The notes below the pieces were generated by a model that worked only from the letters and a program-made list of their open reading frames with translations, was not told where the DNA came from and made no database searches. A stretch of DNA of 64,000 bases from Pseudomonas sp. R28(2017) (GTDB taxonomy: Bacteria > Pseudomonadota > Gammaproteobacteria > Pseudomonadales > Pseudomonadaceae), in the NCBI RefSeq assembly GCF_002112505.1, contig NZ_NEHW01000003.1, positions 1 to 64,000 of the forward strand. Direction: 5' to 3'. Below, piece after piece: positions 18,511-26,499 of the stretch. A program made the position numbers and the translations under genes. The number at the start of each line of letters is the position of its first letter. The stretch's first letter is position 1.

Positions 18511-19863
18511 ATGAGCGACCGCTATCTCGGCTTTGCCAACTCCAACCTCGGGCGCCGCCTCGTCGATGCCCTTGGCCTGCCGCGCCCGGCGCCGCTGGAA
18601 CGTTGGCAGGCGGGCCGCCTGCGCCCGGTGGAGGGTGCACTGGTGCTCGGTGGCGGGCCACTGGCGAATCAGGTCGAGGCCATCGCCCCGCGCCTGACCG
18701 AGGCGCTGTACAGCTTCAATGGCGACGGCCTGCAGGCGCCTGCCTGGGTCGCCGGCCTGGGCCCGAAACTCAAGGCCGTGGTGTTCGACGCCAGCCATCT
18801 GTCCGACAGCGACCAGCTGAAGCAGTTGCGCGAATTCTTTCAGCCTTTGCTGCGCAGCCTCGCCCCCTGTGCCCATGTGGTGATCCTTGGGCGTGCACCG
18901 GAATCCCTCGACGACCCACTGGCCAGGGTCGCCCAGCGTGCCCTGGAAGGCTTCAGCCGTTCGCTGGCCAAAGAGCTGCGCAACGGCGCTACCGCGCAGT
19001 TGTTGTATGTGGGCGCGGGCGCGGACGAACAGCTCGAAGGCGCCCTGCGCTTCTTCCTGTCCCCCAAGAGTGCCTTTGTGTCCGGCCAGGTCCTGCGCCT
19101 GCAGGCCTGTGCCACCCAGGTCGAAGACTGGACCCGCCCGCTCGGTGGCCGTCGCGCCCTGGTCACCGGCGCCGCACGCGGGATCGGCGCCGCCATCGCC
19201 GAAACCCTGGCGCGCGATGGTGCCGAAGTGATGCTGCTCGACGTGCCCCAGGCCCAGCAGGAGCTCGATGCCCTCGCCGCACGCCTCGGTGGCAAGGCCC
19301 TGGGCCTGGACATCTGCGCCAGCGATGCTGCAACGAAACTGCTCGAGGCCCTGCCCGACGGCATCGACATCGTCGTGCACAACGCCGGCATCACCCGCGA
19401 CAAGACCTTGGCCAACATGACCCCGGAATACTGGGATGCGGTGCTGGCAGTCAACCTCAAGGCACCGCAGGTGCTGACCCAGGCCCTGTACGATGGCGGC
19501 GCGCTGGGCGACAACGCACGTATTACCCTGCTGGCGTCGGTCAGTGGCATTGCCGGCAACCGCGGCCAGGCCAACTATGCCGCGAGCAAGGCGGGCCTGA
19601 TCGGTTTCGCCGAAGCCTGGGCGGCGAAGCTTGCCGAGCGCGGCGGCAGTATCAATGCCGTGGCCCCCGGTTTCATCGAAACGCACATGACCGCCGCCAT
19701 GCCCATCGGCCTGCGCGAAGCTGGGCGACGCCTGAGCTCGTTGGGCCAGGGTGGGCACCCGCAGGATGTCGCCGAAGCCATCGCCTGGCTCAGCCAGCCG
19801 GGTAGCGGGGCGGTCAACGGCCAGGTGCTGCGCGTGTGCGGCCAGGCCTTGATGGGAGCCTGA
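18511..19863 (+). CDS. high-molecular-weight 3-oxoacyl-[ACP/CoA] reductase (FabG4-like)
   Basis: This 450-residue protein is about 200 residues longer than ordinary FabG. Residues 1-205 form an extra N-terminal domain without the usual catalytic motifs. Residues 211-450 are a classical SDR with TGAARGIG (219-226), the catalytic Tyr356 and Lys360 (YAASK) and NAG. This matches the HMwFabG type described in mycobacteria (FabG4), which reduces 3-ketoacyl-CoA with NADH. The ATG at 18511 follows AAGGAGA. The next gene starts two bases after the stop codon, so the two are surely cotranscribed. Confidence 0.88.
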   Translation: MSDRYLGFANSNLGRRLVDALGLPRPAPLERWQAGRLRPVEGALVLGGGPLANQVEAIAPRLTEALYSFNGDGLQAPAWVAGLGPKLKAVVFDASHLSDSDQLKQLREFFQPLLRSLAPCAHVVILGRAPESLDDPLARVAQRALEGFSRSLAKELRNGATAQLLYVGAGADEQLEGALRFFLSPKSAFVSGQVLRLQACATQVEDWTRPLGGRRALVTGAARGIGAAIAETLARDGAEVMLLDVPQAQQELDALAARLGGKALGLDICASDAATKLLEALPDGIDIVVHNAGITRDKTLANMTPEYWDAVLAVNLKAPQVLTQALYDGGALGDNARITLLASVSGIAGNRGQANYAASKAGLIGFAEAWAAKLAERGGSINAVAPGFIETHMTAAMPIGLREAGRRLSSLGQGGHPQDVAEAIAWLSQPGSGAVNGQVLRVCGQALMGA

Positions 19864-19865
19864 AC

Positions 19866-20717
19866 ATGAGCCGCCAATGGCAAGACCTGCACAGCCCGGA
19901 TTCGCGCGCCAGCCTCTACCTGCGCGCCGCCAGCAAACGCAAGATCACGGGCGATACTCTGCCCAGCGGCGGCCTGCGCAGCTTCATCCGTGTGCAGCCC
20001 GGCAACCTGGCAGCCTACCGCCGGCTCTGCCACTTCACCGACGATGGCCGCTTGCCCGGCACTTACCCACACGTGATGGCCTTCACCTTGCAGTTGCAAC
20101 TGCTGACTGCGCACGACTTTCCCTTCCCATTGCTCGGGCTGGTTCACCTGCACAACCGCATCGATGTGCTCCGCCCGCTGGGCGGCATCGACGGGCTGCG
20201 CTTTGCGGTGTATGCCGACAATCTGCAGGCGCATGCCAAGGGTGGCACCTTTGACCTGGTCACCGAAGCCGAAGATGGCCTTGGCCTGCTCTGGCGCGAG
20301 ACCAGCCGCATGCTGGTGCGTGGCCTGAAACTGGATGGCCAGCTGGACGATGGCGAGGAGAACGAGCCTGGCGCCCTGGCGGAGGTCACCCGCTGGTACG
20401 CCGACGCGGACATCGGCCGGCGCTACGCCAAGGTTTGTGGCGACTACAACCCGATTCACCTGAGTGCCGCCAGCGCGCGCCTGTTCGGCTTCCCCAAGGC
20501 CATCGCCCATGGCATGTGGAGCAACGCCATGGCATTGGCGGCCTTGCGTACGCACCTCCCGAACAGTGGTTATCGCTTCGAGGTCGGCTTCCGCAAACCA
20601 GTGCGCTTGCCCTCGGAGGTTGTCCTCAGTGCCAGCGAAGCGGGGCCGGCGGGCGAGTTGCGGCTGGACGGGCATGGCGGGTTGCTGCACATGGTCGGGC
20701 GCTGGGCCGTGCTCTAG
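19866..20717 (+). CDS. MaoC-like (R)-specific enoyl-CoA hydratase/dehydratase
   Basis: This 283-residue protein is a double hot-dog hydratase. The C-terminal half carries the catalytic pattern YAKVCGDYNPIHLSAASARLFG, with Asp and His, then AIAHGMWSNA. The family hydrates trans-2-enoyl-CoA to (R)-3-hydroxyacyl-CoA or does the reverse. It follows the FabG-like gene by two bases. Together with the divergent thiolase it provides three of the four steps of a beta-oxidation-like cycle, with R stereochemistry. Confidence 0.85.
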   Translation: MSRQWQDLHSPDSRASLYLRAASKRKITGDTLPSGGLRSFIRVQPGNLAAYRRLCHFTDDGRLPGTYPHVMAFTLQLQLLTAHDFPFPLLGLVHLHNRIDVLRPLGGIDGLRFAVYADNLQAHAKGGTFDLVTEAEDGLGLLWRETSRMLVRGLKLDGQLDDGEENEPGALAEVTRWYADADIGRRYAKVCGDYNPIHLSAASARLFGFPKAIAHGMWSNAMALAALRTHLPNSGYRFEVGFRKPVRLPSEVVLSASEAGPAGELRLDGHGGLLHMVGRWAVL

Positions 20718-20782
20718 CGCCCTGATTGCACTTGCTTTGCATCGGGCCTGCGCTGAAGCTATGCAGCATTAGGAGACCCCCG

Positions 20783-21088
20783 ATGAACCTGCAAGAACTC
20801 ACCGAACGCCTGCACCAGATCCGCGACAACAATGATTGGCGCGGCTTCCACAGCCCGAAGAACCTGGCCATGGCCGCCAGCGTCGAAATGGCCGAGCTGG
20901 TGGAAATCTTCCAGTGGCTGAGCGAGGACCAATCGCGCCAGCTGCCCGCCGATCAGCTGGCCCATGCCGGCCAGGAAGTCGGCGACGTGGTCCTCTACCT
21001 GTTGCTGCTGTGCAGCGAGCTGGGCCTGGACATGGAGCAGGTGGTACGGGCCAAGCTGGCCGACAGCGAGAGGCGTTTCGCCCGATGA
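20783..21088 (+). CDS. MazG-like nucleotide pyrophosphohydrolase
   Basis: This 101-residue all-alpha MazG/RS21-C6-like enzyme removes pyrophosphate from (d)NTPs. The metal-binding acidic motifs are EMAELVEIFQW near residue 35 and EVGDVVLYLL near residue 70. The ATG at 20783 follows AGGAGA. The stop codon overlaps the start of cmoM (ATGA), so translation is coupled. The substrate is unknown; dCTP-like nucleotides are typical for the RS21-C6 group. Confidence 0.85.
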   Translation: MNLQELTERLHQIRDNNDWRGFHSPKNLAMAASVEMAELVEIFQWLSEDQSRQLPADQLAHAGQEVGDVVLYLLLLCSELGLDMEQVVRAKLADSERRFAR

Positions 21089-21834
21089 ACGACCGTCACT
21101 TCGATGAACTGGCCACACGCTTTGCCGAGAAGATCTACGGCGGCGCCAAAGGTGCGATCCGCCTGGCCGTGCTCCAGGCCGACCTGGCCGACGCCCTGCC
21201 AGACCGACCGCTGCGGGTGCTCGACATTGGCGCCGGCCTTGGCCACATGGCCTTGTGGCTGGCCGAGCGTGGCCACGATGTGACGCTGGCCGAACCCGCC
21301 GCACCGATGCTCGAGGGTGCCCGGGCGCGCTTCGCAGAAGCGGGTCAAGCGGCAACCTTCATCCAGGCGCCCTGGCAAGAGCTGCTTGGCCAGCTCACCG
21401 AGCCCTATGACCTGGTGCTGTGCCACGCCGTGCTGGAATGGCTGGCCGAACCGCAGAGCATCCTGCCGGTGCTGCATCAGCTGACGGCCCCGGGTGGCTG
21501 GCTGTCGCTGGCGTTCTACAACCGCGACGCGCTGGTCTACCGCAACTTGCTCAAGGGCCATTTCCGCAAGCTGCGCAGCAACCGCCTGGAAGGCGAAAAG
21601 CAGAGCCTGACCCCGCAAAAACCGCTTGATCCACGGGAACTCAAGGCGCAACTTGAAGTGATGTGGCAAGTCGAAAGTGAGAGTGGCGTGCGCGTCTTCC
21701 ACGACTACATGCCCAAGGAATTCCAGGACAAGGCCGAGCTGCTCGACCTGCTGGAAATGGAACTGGCCCACCGCCGTCACCCAAGCTTCGCCGGGCTCGG
21801 CCGCTACCTGCACTGGATGTGCCGCCCCCGCTGA
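21085..21834 (+). CDS. cmoM: tRNA 5-carboxymethoxyuridine methyltransferase
   Basis: This 249-residue class I SAM-dependent methyltransferase has the SAM motif [19 protein letters not shown] near residue 50 and LCHAVLEWL near residue 113. The family (CmoM, formerly SmtA) methylates cmo5U34 of wobble tRNAs. [15 protein letters not shown] and the C-terminal [10 protein letters not shown] are typical. It overlaps the mazG-like gene by four bases and precedes two lipoprotein genes. Confidence 0.88.
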   Translation: MNDRHFDELATRFAEKIYGGAKGAIRLAVLQADLADALPDRPLRVLDIGAGLGHMALWLAERGHDVTLAEPAAPMLEGARARFAEAGQAATFIQAPWQELLGQLTEPYDLVLCHAVLEWLAEPQSILPVLHQLTAPGGWLSLAFYNRDALVYRNLLKGHFRKLRSNRLEGEKQSLTPQKPLDPRELKAQLEVMWQVESESGVRVFHDYMPKEFQDKAELLDLLEMELAHRRHPSFAGLGRYLHWMCRPR

Positions 21835-21857
21835 CTGCGCCCCTCCAGGAGGGTTAC

Positions 21858-22493
21858 ATGCCGTACCGTCTGTTGTGCCTGGCCCTGCTGCCGCTCACCC
21901 TGGCCGCCTGCCAGGCCAGCAACCCTTATGTGGCCAGCAGCCGCCCACTGCCGCCGGCCCCGCCACAAGCGGCCAACACCTTCGACGCCAGTGCCTACCC
22001 GGCGCCGCCACGCGACTATGGGCACTACCGCAGCTGGAGCTGGCGCAACGGCCAGCTGCCAAGCGGCAATGCCGAGGCCGACCCGGCACAGCTTGCCGAC
22101 GCCGTCAGCGGCGCCCTCGACCAACATGGCCTGCGCCCTGCCCGGGGCGCTGCCGGCGACTTGCTGGTGAGCGCCGACATGCGCCTGGAGCGGCGCCTGC
22201 GCCAAGTGCGTGACTATGACTACTACGACCCCTATTACGGCCCGTACCCCTACGGCGGTGTCGGCTTCGGCGGCTACCGCAACGGTTACGGCGCCTACGG
22301 CAGCGTGCCGATCGTACGCACCTACGAAGTGGAGGTGATGGTGGTGCGCATCGATCTGTTCGATGCCCGCAACGGCCAGCCGGTGTGGAGCGCCAGCGCT
22401 GAAAGCGGCAGCGACAAAGGCTCGCCGCGCGATCGCGAGACCGCCCTGCGCGAATCGGTTCACAAGGCGCTCAGCGGCTATCCTCCCAGTTAA
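21858..22493 (+). CDS. DUF4136-type lipoprotein, copy 1
   Basis: This 211-residue exported lipoprotein has the lipobox LAAC with Cys18. The +2 residue is Gln, which points to the outer membrane. A glycine- and tyrosine-rich segment (about residues 115-155) is followed by [20 protein letters not shown]. The same layout recurs in the next gene, so the two are tandem paralogues. Its function is unknown. The ATG at 21858 follows AGGAGG. Confidence 0.82.
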   Translation: MPYRLLCLALLPLTLAACQASNPYVASSRPLPPAPPQAANTFDASAYPAPPRDYGHYRSWSWRNGQLPSGNAEADPAQLADAVSGALDQHGLRPARGAAGDLLVSADMRLERRLRQVRDYDYYDPYYGPYPYGGVGFGGYRNGYGAYGSVPIVRTYEVEVMVVRIDLFDARNGQPVWSASAESGSDKGSPRDRETALRESVHKALSGYPPS

Positions 22494-22512
22494 CGCCTAA
22501 CGGAGAACCATC

Positions 22513-23082
22513 ATGTTGCGCCGCCTCGTTCTACTGTCATTCGCGCTGTTGCTCGCCGCCTGCTCAAGCAACAACGTTCAGCAGGATTTCGACGCCAGCC
22601 GCGATTTTGCCGCCTATCGCAGCTGGGCGTGGCAGGAACCGGGCCTGCAATACCGCCCGGACGATCCACGCATCAAGAGCGACCTGACCGAGCAGCGTAT
22701 CCGCGCGGCGGTCGCCGACCAGCTCGACCAGCGCGGCCTGCGCCCCGTCCAGGGCAGCGCCAGGCCTGACGTCACCGTCCGCGCCTACCTGATCGTCGAA
22801 CAACGCCAGCAACAGATCACCACCAACTATGGCGGGGCCTGGGGCGGCTACTGGAACGGTTACTGGGGCGGGCCGATGTACAACGAAACCCGCAGTGTCG
22901 ACTACAAGGTGGCGACCATCCAGGTCGACCTGTTCGATGGCCATGACGGCAAGCTGGTCTGGCGTGGCAGCGCCGAACAGATCATGAACAACTACCCGCC
23001 CAGCCCCGACGAACGTAACAACGCAATCCAGAAGACCGTTGCCCAAGTCCTCGGCAACTATCCTCCGGGCCGGGTGAAGTAA
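22513..23082 (+). CDS. DUF4136-type lipoprotein, copy 2
   Basis: This 189-residue lipoprotein has the lipobox LAAC with Cys17 and +2 Ser. It shares with its neighbour the AAYRSWAW segment near residue 35, a Gly/Tyr-rich middle and the stretch IQVDLFDGHDGKLVW. It starts 19 bases after the first copy and is followed by a terminator. Function is unknown; the pair probably arose by duplication. Confidence 0.84.
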   Translation: MLRRLVLLSFALLLAACSSNNVQQDFDASRDFAAYRSWAWQEPGLQYRPDDPRIKSDLTEQRIRAAVADQLDQRGLRPVQGSARPDVTVRAYLIVEQRQQQITTNYGGAWGGYWNGYWGGPMYNETRSVDYKVATIQVDLFDGHDGKLVWRGSAEQIMNNYPPSPDERNNAIQKTVAQVLGNYPPGRVK

Positions 23083-23099
23083 ACCTGCCACTTCGCAAG

Positions 23100-23126
23100 C
23101 GGCCTGGTTACGACACCAGGCCGTTT
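23100..23126 (+). terminator. intrinsic terminator after the lipoprotein genes
   Basis: A perfect 9-bp stem (CGGCCTGGT, 23100-23108, with ACCAGGCCG, 23115-23123) and a 6-base loop are followed by TTT. The T tract is short, so termination may be partial. Confidence 0.6.
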
Positions 23127-23242
23127 CCCCGCCGACCTTTTTGCCACCCTGACCTGCCCGTTCGTCAGATCGCGTCTACCCTGATTAGGAAACCTGACTG
23201 ATCGGGTAGAAGTGTTCAACGAATGGGAAAGGCGGCCTGCCG

Positions 23243-23713
23243 ATGCAAAGCATTGTTCTCCTGATGTGGCTTGCCTTGTGCACTGAACAAGATATCCGCG
23301 AGCGCCAGATCGCCAACATGCTGACCCTGGGGTTTGCCGCGGGCGCCCTGGCCTGGCTGTTCGCCACCGGGCACAGCTGGATCGGCGCCGATGCCAGCGA
23401 CGCCGGCTGGGCCCTGGCCATCGTCATGTTGCTGACGCTGCCGGGCTACATGCTGGGCCGCTTCGGTGCCGACGACGTCAAGCTGATGGGCGCACTGGCC
23501 CTGGCGACCAGCCCGCAATATGTGCTCGGCACCTTCATCGGTGCGGGCGTCAGCGTGGTGCTCTGGCTGCTTGCCCGCAGGCGCCTGTGGACGCTGCTCA
23601 ACCCCAAGGTGAAGAAGCGCCTGGCCACCCTGACCGAAGAGATGGGCGACAAGCAGGCCTTCGTCCCCTACGTGCTGGCGGGCTTTCTGCTCACGGCTGT
23701 ATGGATCCAATGA
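23243..23713 (+). CDS. prepilin peptidase (CpaA/FppA-type)
   Basis: This 156-residue integral-membrane aspartic protease is of the short TadV/CpaA/FppA class, which processes Flp-type prepilins. The two catalytic aspartates are Asp17 (TEQDIRERQI) and Asp78 in GADDVKLM; the latter has Asp in place of the second Gly of the usual GxGD motif. No Flp pilin or Tad secretion gene is seen nearby. In P. aeruginosa fppA sits beside pprB and the tad genes. Here only the pprB-like neighbour remains. Confidence 0.8.
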   Translation: MQSIVLLMWLALCTEQDIRERQIANMLTLGFAAGALAWLFATGHSWIGADASDAGWALAIVMLLTLPGYMLGRFGADDVKLMGALALATSPQYVLGTFIGAGVSVVLWLLARRRLWTLLNPKVKKRLATLTEEMGDKQAFVPYVLAGFLLTAVWIQ

Positions 23714-23733
23714 ACATCCCTGTTGTCCGATGA

Positions 23734-23752
23734 CTTGTACAAACCTTGTACA
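23734..23752 (+). repeat. tandem CTTGTACA pair upstream of the PprB-like gene
   Basis: The 8-mer CTTGTACA occurs twice (23734-23741 and 23745-23752) with an 11-bp period, that is one helical turn apart. This is the arrangement of a response-regulator binding site. It lies about 80 bases before the start codon of the PprB-like gene and could be an autoregulatory site. Confidence 0.5.
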
Positions 23753-23832
23753 GAATCGCGAGCAGCGTCTATTTTTAAGCTGCCAGAGCGTCTGGCCCGG
23801 GAGCAGGGCCGCTTACGAACAGGGAGTTGATC

Positions 23833-24612
23833 GTGAACATTTCATTTAGTGAGGTAAAGGTTCTGGTCGTAGATGACCAGGCGCTGATCGTCGAACAGTT
23901 ATGTGAATTCCTCGAAACCCAGGGCCACCACTGCGTCGCGGCCCATTCCACCGATGAAGCCATCGAACGCTTCATTGCCGACGCAGCCATCGGCCTGGTG
24001 TTGTGCGACCTGCACATGCCCGATCGCGATGGCATCGAATTGGTTCGTGCACTGAAGGACATTGCCGGTCGCCAACGCATGTTCGAAGCGATCATGCTCA
24101 CCGGGCGCGCCGACAAGCAGGACGTGGTCCGCGCCCTGCGCGAAGGTTTCGCCGATTACTACCAGAAGCCCATGGATCTCGACGAACTGCTCGAGGGCGT
24201 GCGCCGCCAGGAGCAAGTGCTGCTGGAGCGCAAGGCCAGCTTCCAGGACCTGGGCAACCTCAACCAACGCTTGCAGGACCTGGCCGGCTCCATCGACGAG
24301 CTCTACCAGGACCTGGAAAAGGCCCGCGGCCAGGGCGTACACCGCCGCGCCACCGACGTCGTCGAAGAGACGGAAGGCGAACTGCCGGCGGCTTTCGAAA
24401 AACTGTCACCACGGCAACTGGAAGTCGCCAGGCTGGTGAGCAAGGGCAAGACCAACTACCAGATTGCCTGTGAACTGGGGATTACCGAGAACACCGTGAA
24501 ACTGTATGTGTCGCAGGTGTTGCGGTTGACCCACATGCACAACCGCACCCAGTTGGCGCTGGCGTTGACGCCGAGTTCTTCGCCGGTGCATCAGCGGTTT
24601 ACCACGCATTGA
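23833..24612 (+). CDS. LuxR-type response regulator, PprB-like
   Basis: This 259-residue protein has a receiver domain (acidic pocket Asp14/Asp15, phospho-acceptor Asp59 in LCDLHMP) and an extended linker that is probably coiled (about 125-165). The C-terminal LuxR HTH is LSPRQLEVARLVSKGKTNYQ and onward. The GTG at 23833 is chosen because AGGGAG ends six bases before it. Its place after an FppA-type peptidase matches the P. aeruginosa fppA-pprB order; PprB controls Tad pili, CupE fimbriae and the BapA adhesin there. No partner kinase is adjacent. Confidence 0.75.
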   Translation: MNISFSEVKVLVVDDQALIVEQLCEFLETQGHHCVAAHSTDEAIERFIADAAIGLVLCDLHMPDRDGIELVRALKDIAGRQRMFEAIMLTGRADKQDVVRALREGFADYYQKPMDLDELLEGVRRQEQVLLERKASFQDLGNLNQRLQDLAGSIDELYQDLEKARGQGVHRRATDVVEETEGELPAAFEKLSPRQLEVARLVSKGKTNYQIACELGITENTVKLYVSQVLRLTHMHNRTQLALALTPSSSPVHQRFTTH

Positions 24613-24641
24613 GTTCGTCTCGACCTTGCATGACTGCCACT

Positions 24642-24731
24642 GGCCTCATCGCCGGCAAGCCAGCGCCCACAGGGATAACGCTGGCCTGGTGGCGGGTGGC
24701 TATTCTGTGAGAGCTTGCCGGCGATGAGGCC
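24642..24731. repeat. REP doublet of a second family
   Basis: GGCCTCATCGCCGGCAAGC (24642-24660) and its perfect 19-bp complement (24713-24731) face each other around 52 bases. The sequence differs from the main GCGGGCAAGCCCGC family. It lies between two convergent genes. Confidence 0.8.
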
Positions 24732-24745
24732 GGTGCAGCCAGCCT

Positions 24746-26407
24746 CTACTCCAGCAAATAGCTGAAGCTCATCACCCAGCGCGGCCCCCGGTTCTTGCTG
24801 TCCAACGCCACATCCGCCAGCGGCTTGGCCACCTCAAATGCCACATTGCCGTAACGCCCATCCCCAAGCCGCACACCCAACGCTGCCGAGCGCATCCTGG
24901 CATCTTCGAGTGGCCCGCCGTTGTACCACGCCTGCGCAGCATCCAGCAGCGCATAGGGCTGCATCAGCCGTACCCAACCAGCGCCAGGCTGGATGCTGTA
25001 GTTCAGCTCGTACGCCACGCCCCAGCCCTTGTCCCCTGCCGCTTGGTCCTGCGGGTAGCCATGGCCGAAGTGCTGCCCGCCAAATACCGCACGCTCGCTG
25101 TCGGGCAGCCGGTCATCGGTCCAGTACAAGGCGCCTGACAGCACGCCCTGCCAGTGCTGAAACAGCGGGTCGCTCTGCAAGCCAGCGACGCGAAAGCGCA
25201 GAAAGTCCATGTCGTAATCGGCATCGCTGCGTGCCCCCAGATAATCCAGCCCCTGATACACCCCGGCGCTGACCCTGCGCAGCCGCCCGGCCTCGACCTT
25301 GCGCCAGTCACCTTCGAACGACAGCGCGCGTACATAGGTGTCATTGCGCCCCAGGCCACCGCTGAGATCTTCGTTGTGCTCGCTGACCGAATAGACATGC
25401 CCTGACACCGCCAGCCATTCATCCGGCGTGACGATCACCGGCTGGGCAAGCCCGACTGCATAACGTTCGCTTTCAATCCTCTGAAAAAATTGCGAACCAT
25501 GCTCCAGACGCACCGGTGTGCGCGGCTCGCTGCGATAGCGAGCGGCCGATAGCAACAACTGGCTGCCCTGTGCATCCAGGTGCTGGCTGTAATCGAGGCG
25601 CTGGTATTCAGTGTGGTCATCGCCCGGCGGCAGTAGCACGCTGGCCGTCAACTGTTCGGCAACGCGGGTCTGGGCATTGCTGGCGACCTTGAACAGCCCC
25701 TGCAAGCCGTCGCGGCTGCCATCGCTGAGCGTCATCGCCGCATCGAAGGGCTTGCGCCTGGCATTGAGGATAAGCCGCGTGGCGCCTTCGCTGCGCTCGA
25801 GCTGGGCCAAATCAGCCTGCAGCGTCACGCCCGGAATGCGCTGGGCCAGGCCGATGAACCGGTCGAGCGTCGCCTGGGTCAACGGGCGTTCCGCGCGCAA
25901 ACGCTCCAGCAGCTGGTCGAGGTAAGCGCCAGCGGGGCCGATCTCTCCTTCCCGCCGAACCTCATGAACATACCCCTCGACCAACACGACATGCACGCGG
26001 CCCTCGGCAAAGTCCTGATCAGGCAGGTAAGCCTGCGACAGCAGGTAGCCGTCGCGCTGGTAGCGCTGGGTCAGGCGTTCGGTGAACTGCTGCAACTCGC
26101 CGACACTCACCTCGCGACCGACCAAGGGCTGGTAATGCTCGCGCAGCTCGCTCAACGGGTAGACCGTCCCCCCTTCGAAGCGCACCTTGTGCAATACGAA
26201 ACGGGTGTCCACGGGCAACGTGCTGGTTACCGCCCTGGACGGCTCCAGGTGCAGGCTCGGGGCAAGGTGGCGGTAGGCCTCGATCGGCAGGTTCGCGCTG
26301 GGCAGGCGGCGCTCGTATTCGTGGCCGTCGAGCAACACAGGCAAGGGCTCGGCAATCACCAGACCGGCCCAGGGCAGCAGCAACAGGGGCATCAGCAGAA
26401 GGCGCAT
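24746..26407 (-). CDS. two-partner secretion transporter (ShlB/FhaC/HecB family, TpsB)
   Basis: This 553-residue outer-membrane protein has a signal peptide at residues 1-19 and a POTRA region (about 70-220; motifs VRFEGGTVYPLSEL and YQRDGYLLSQAYLP). A C-terminal 16-strand barrel contains FGGQHFGHGYPQD, close to the conserved TpsB motif. The barrel ends at the final residues, as usual. The ATG at 26407 follows GGAG at a spacing of six; an in-frame extension upstream is not credible. No TpsA exoprotein gene is near, so its client must be encoded elsewhere. It lies 92 bases after pbpC on the same strand. Confidence 0.85.
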   Translation of the reverse strand: MRLLLMPLLLLPWAGLVIAEPLPVLLDGHEYERRLPSANLPIEAYRHLAPSLHLEPSRAVTSTLPVDTRFVLHKVRFEGGTVYPLSELREHYQPLVGREVSVGELQQFTERLTQRYQRDGYLLSQAYLPDQDFAEGRVHVVLVEGYVHEVRREGEIGPAGAYLDQLLERLRAERPLTQATLDRFIGLAQRIPGVTLQADLAQLERSEGATRLILNARRKPFDAAMTLSDGSRDGLQGLFKVASNAQTRVAEQLTASVLLPPGDDHTEYQRLDYSQHLDAQGSQLLLSAARYRSEPRTPVRLEHGSQFFQRIESERYAVGLAQPVIVTPDEWLAVSGHVYSVSEHNEDLSGGLGRNDTYVRALSFEGDWRKVEAGRLRRVSAGVYQGLDYLGARSDADYDMDFLRFRVAGLQSDPLFQHWQGVLSGALYWTDDRLPDSERAVFGGQHFGHGYPQDQAAGDKGWGVAYELNYSIQPGAGWVRLMQPYALLDAAQAWYNGGPLEDARMRSAALGVRLGDGRYGNVAFEVAKPLADVALDSKNRGPRWVMSFSYLLE

Positions 26408-26499
26408 AGGACGCTCCACAATCCCTTGGGTACCGGGGCGTCGGCCGGCCTCACCCGTCACTTGCAAGCGTAGGTGTTGCCCCGTTAATCGTCGAACGC

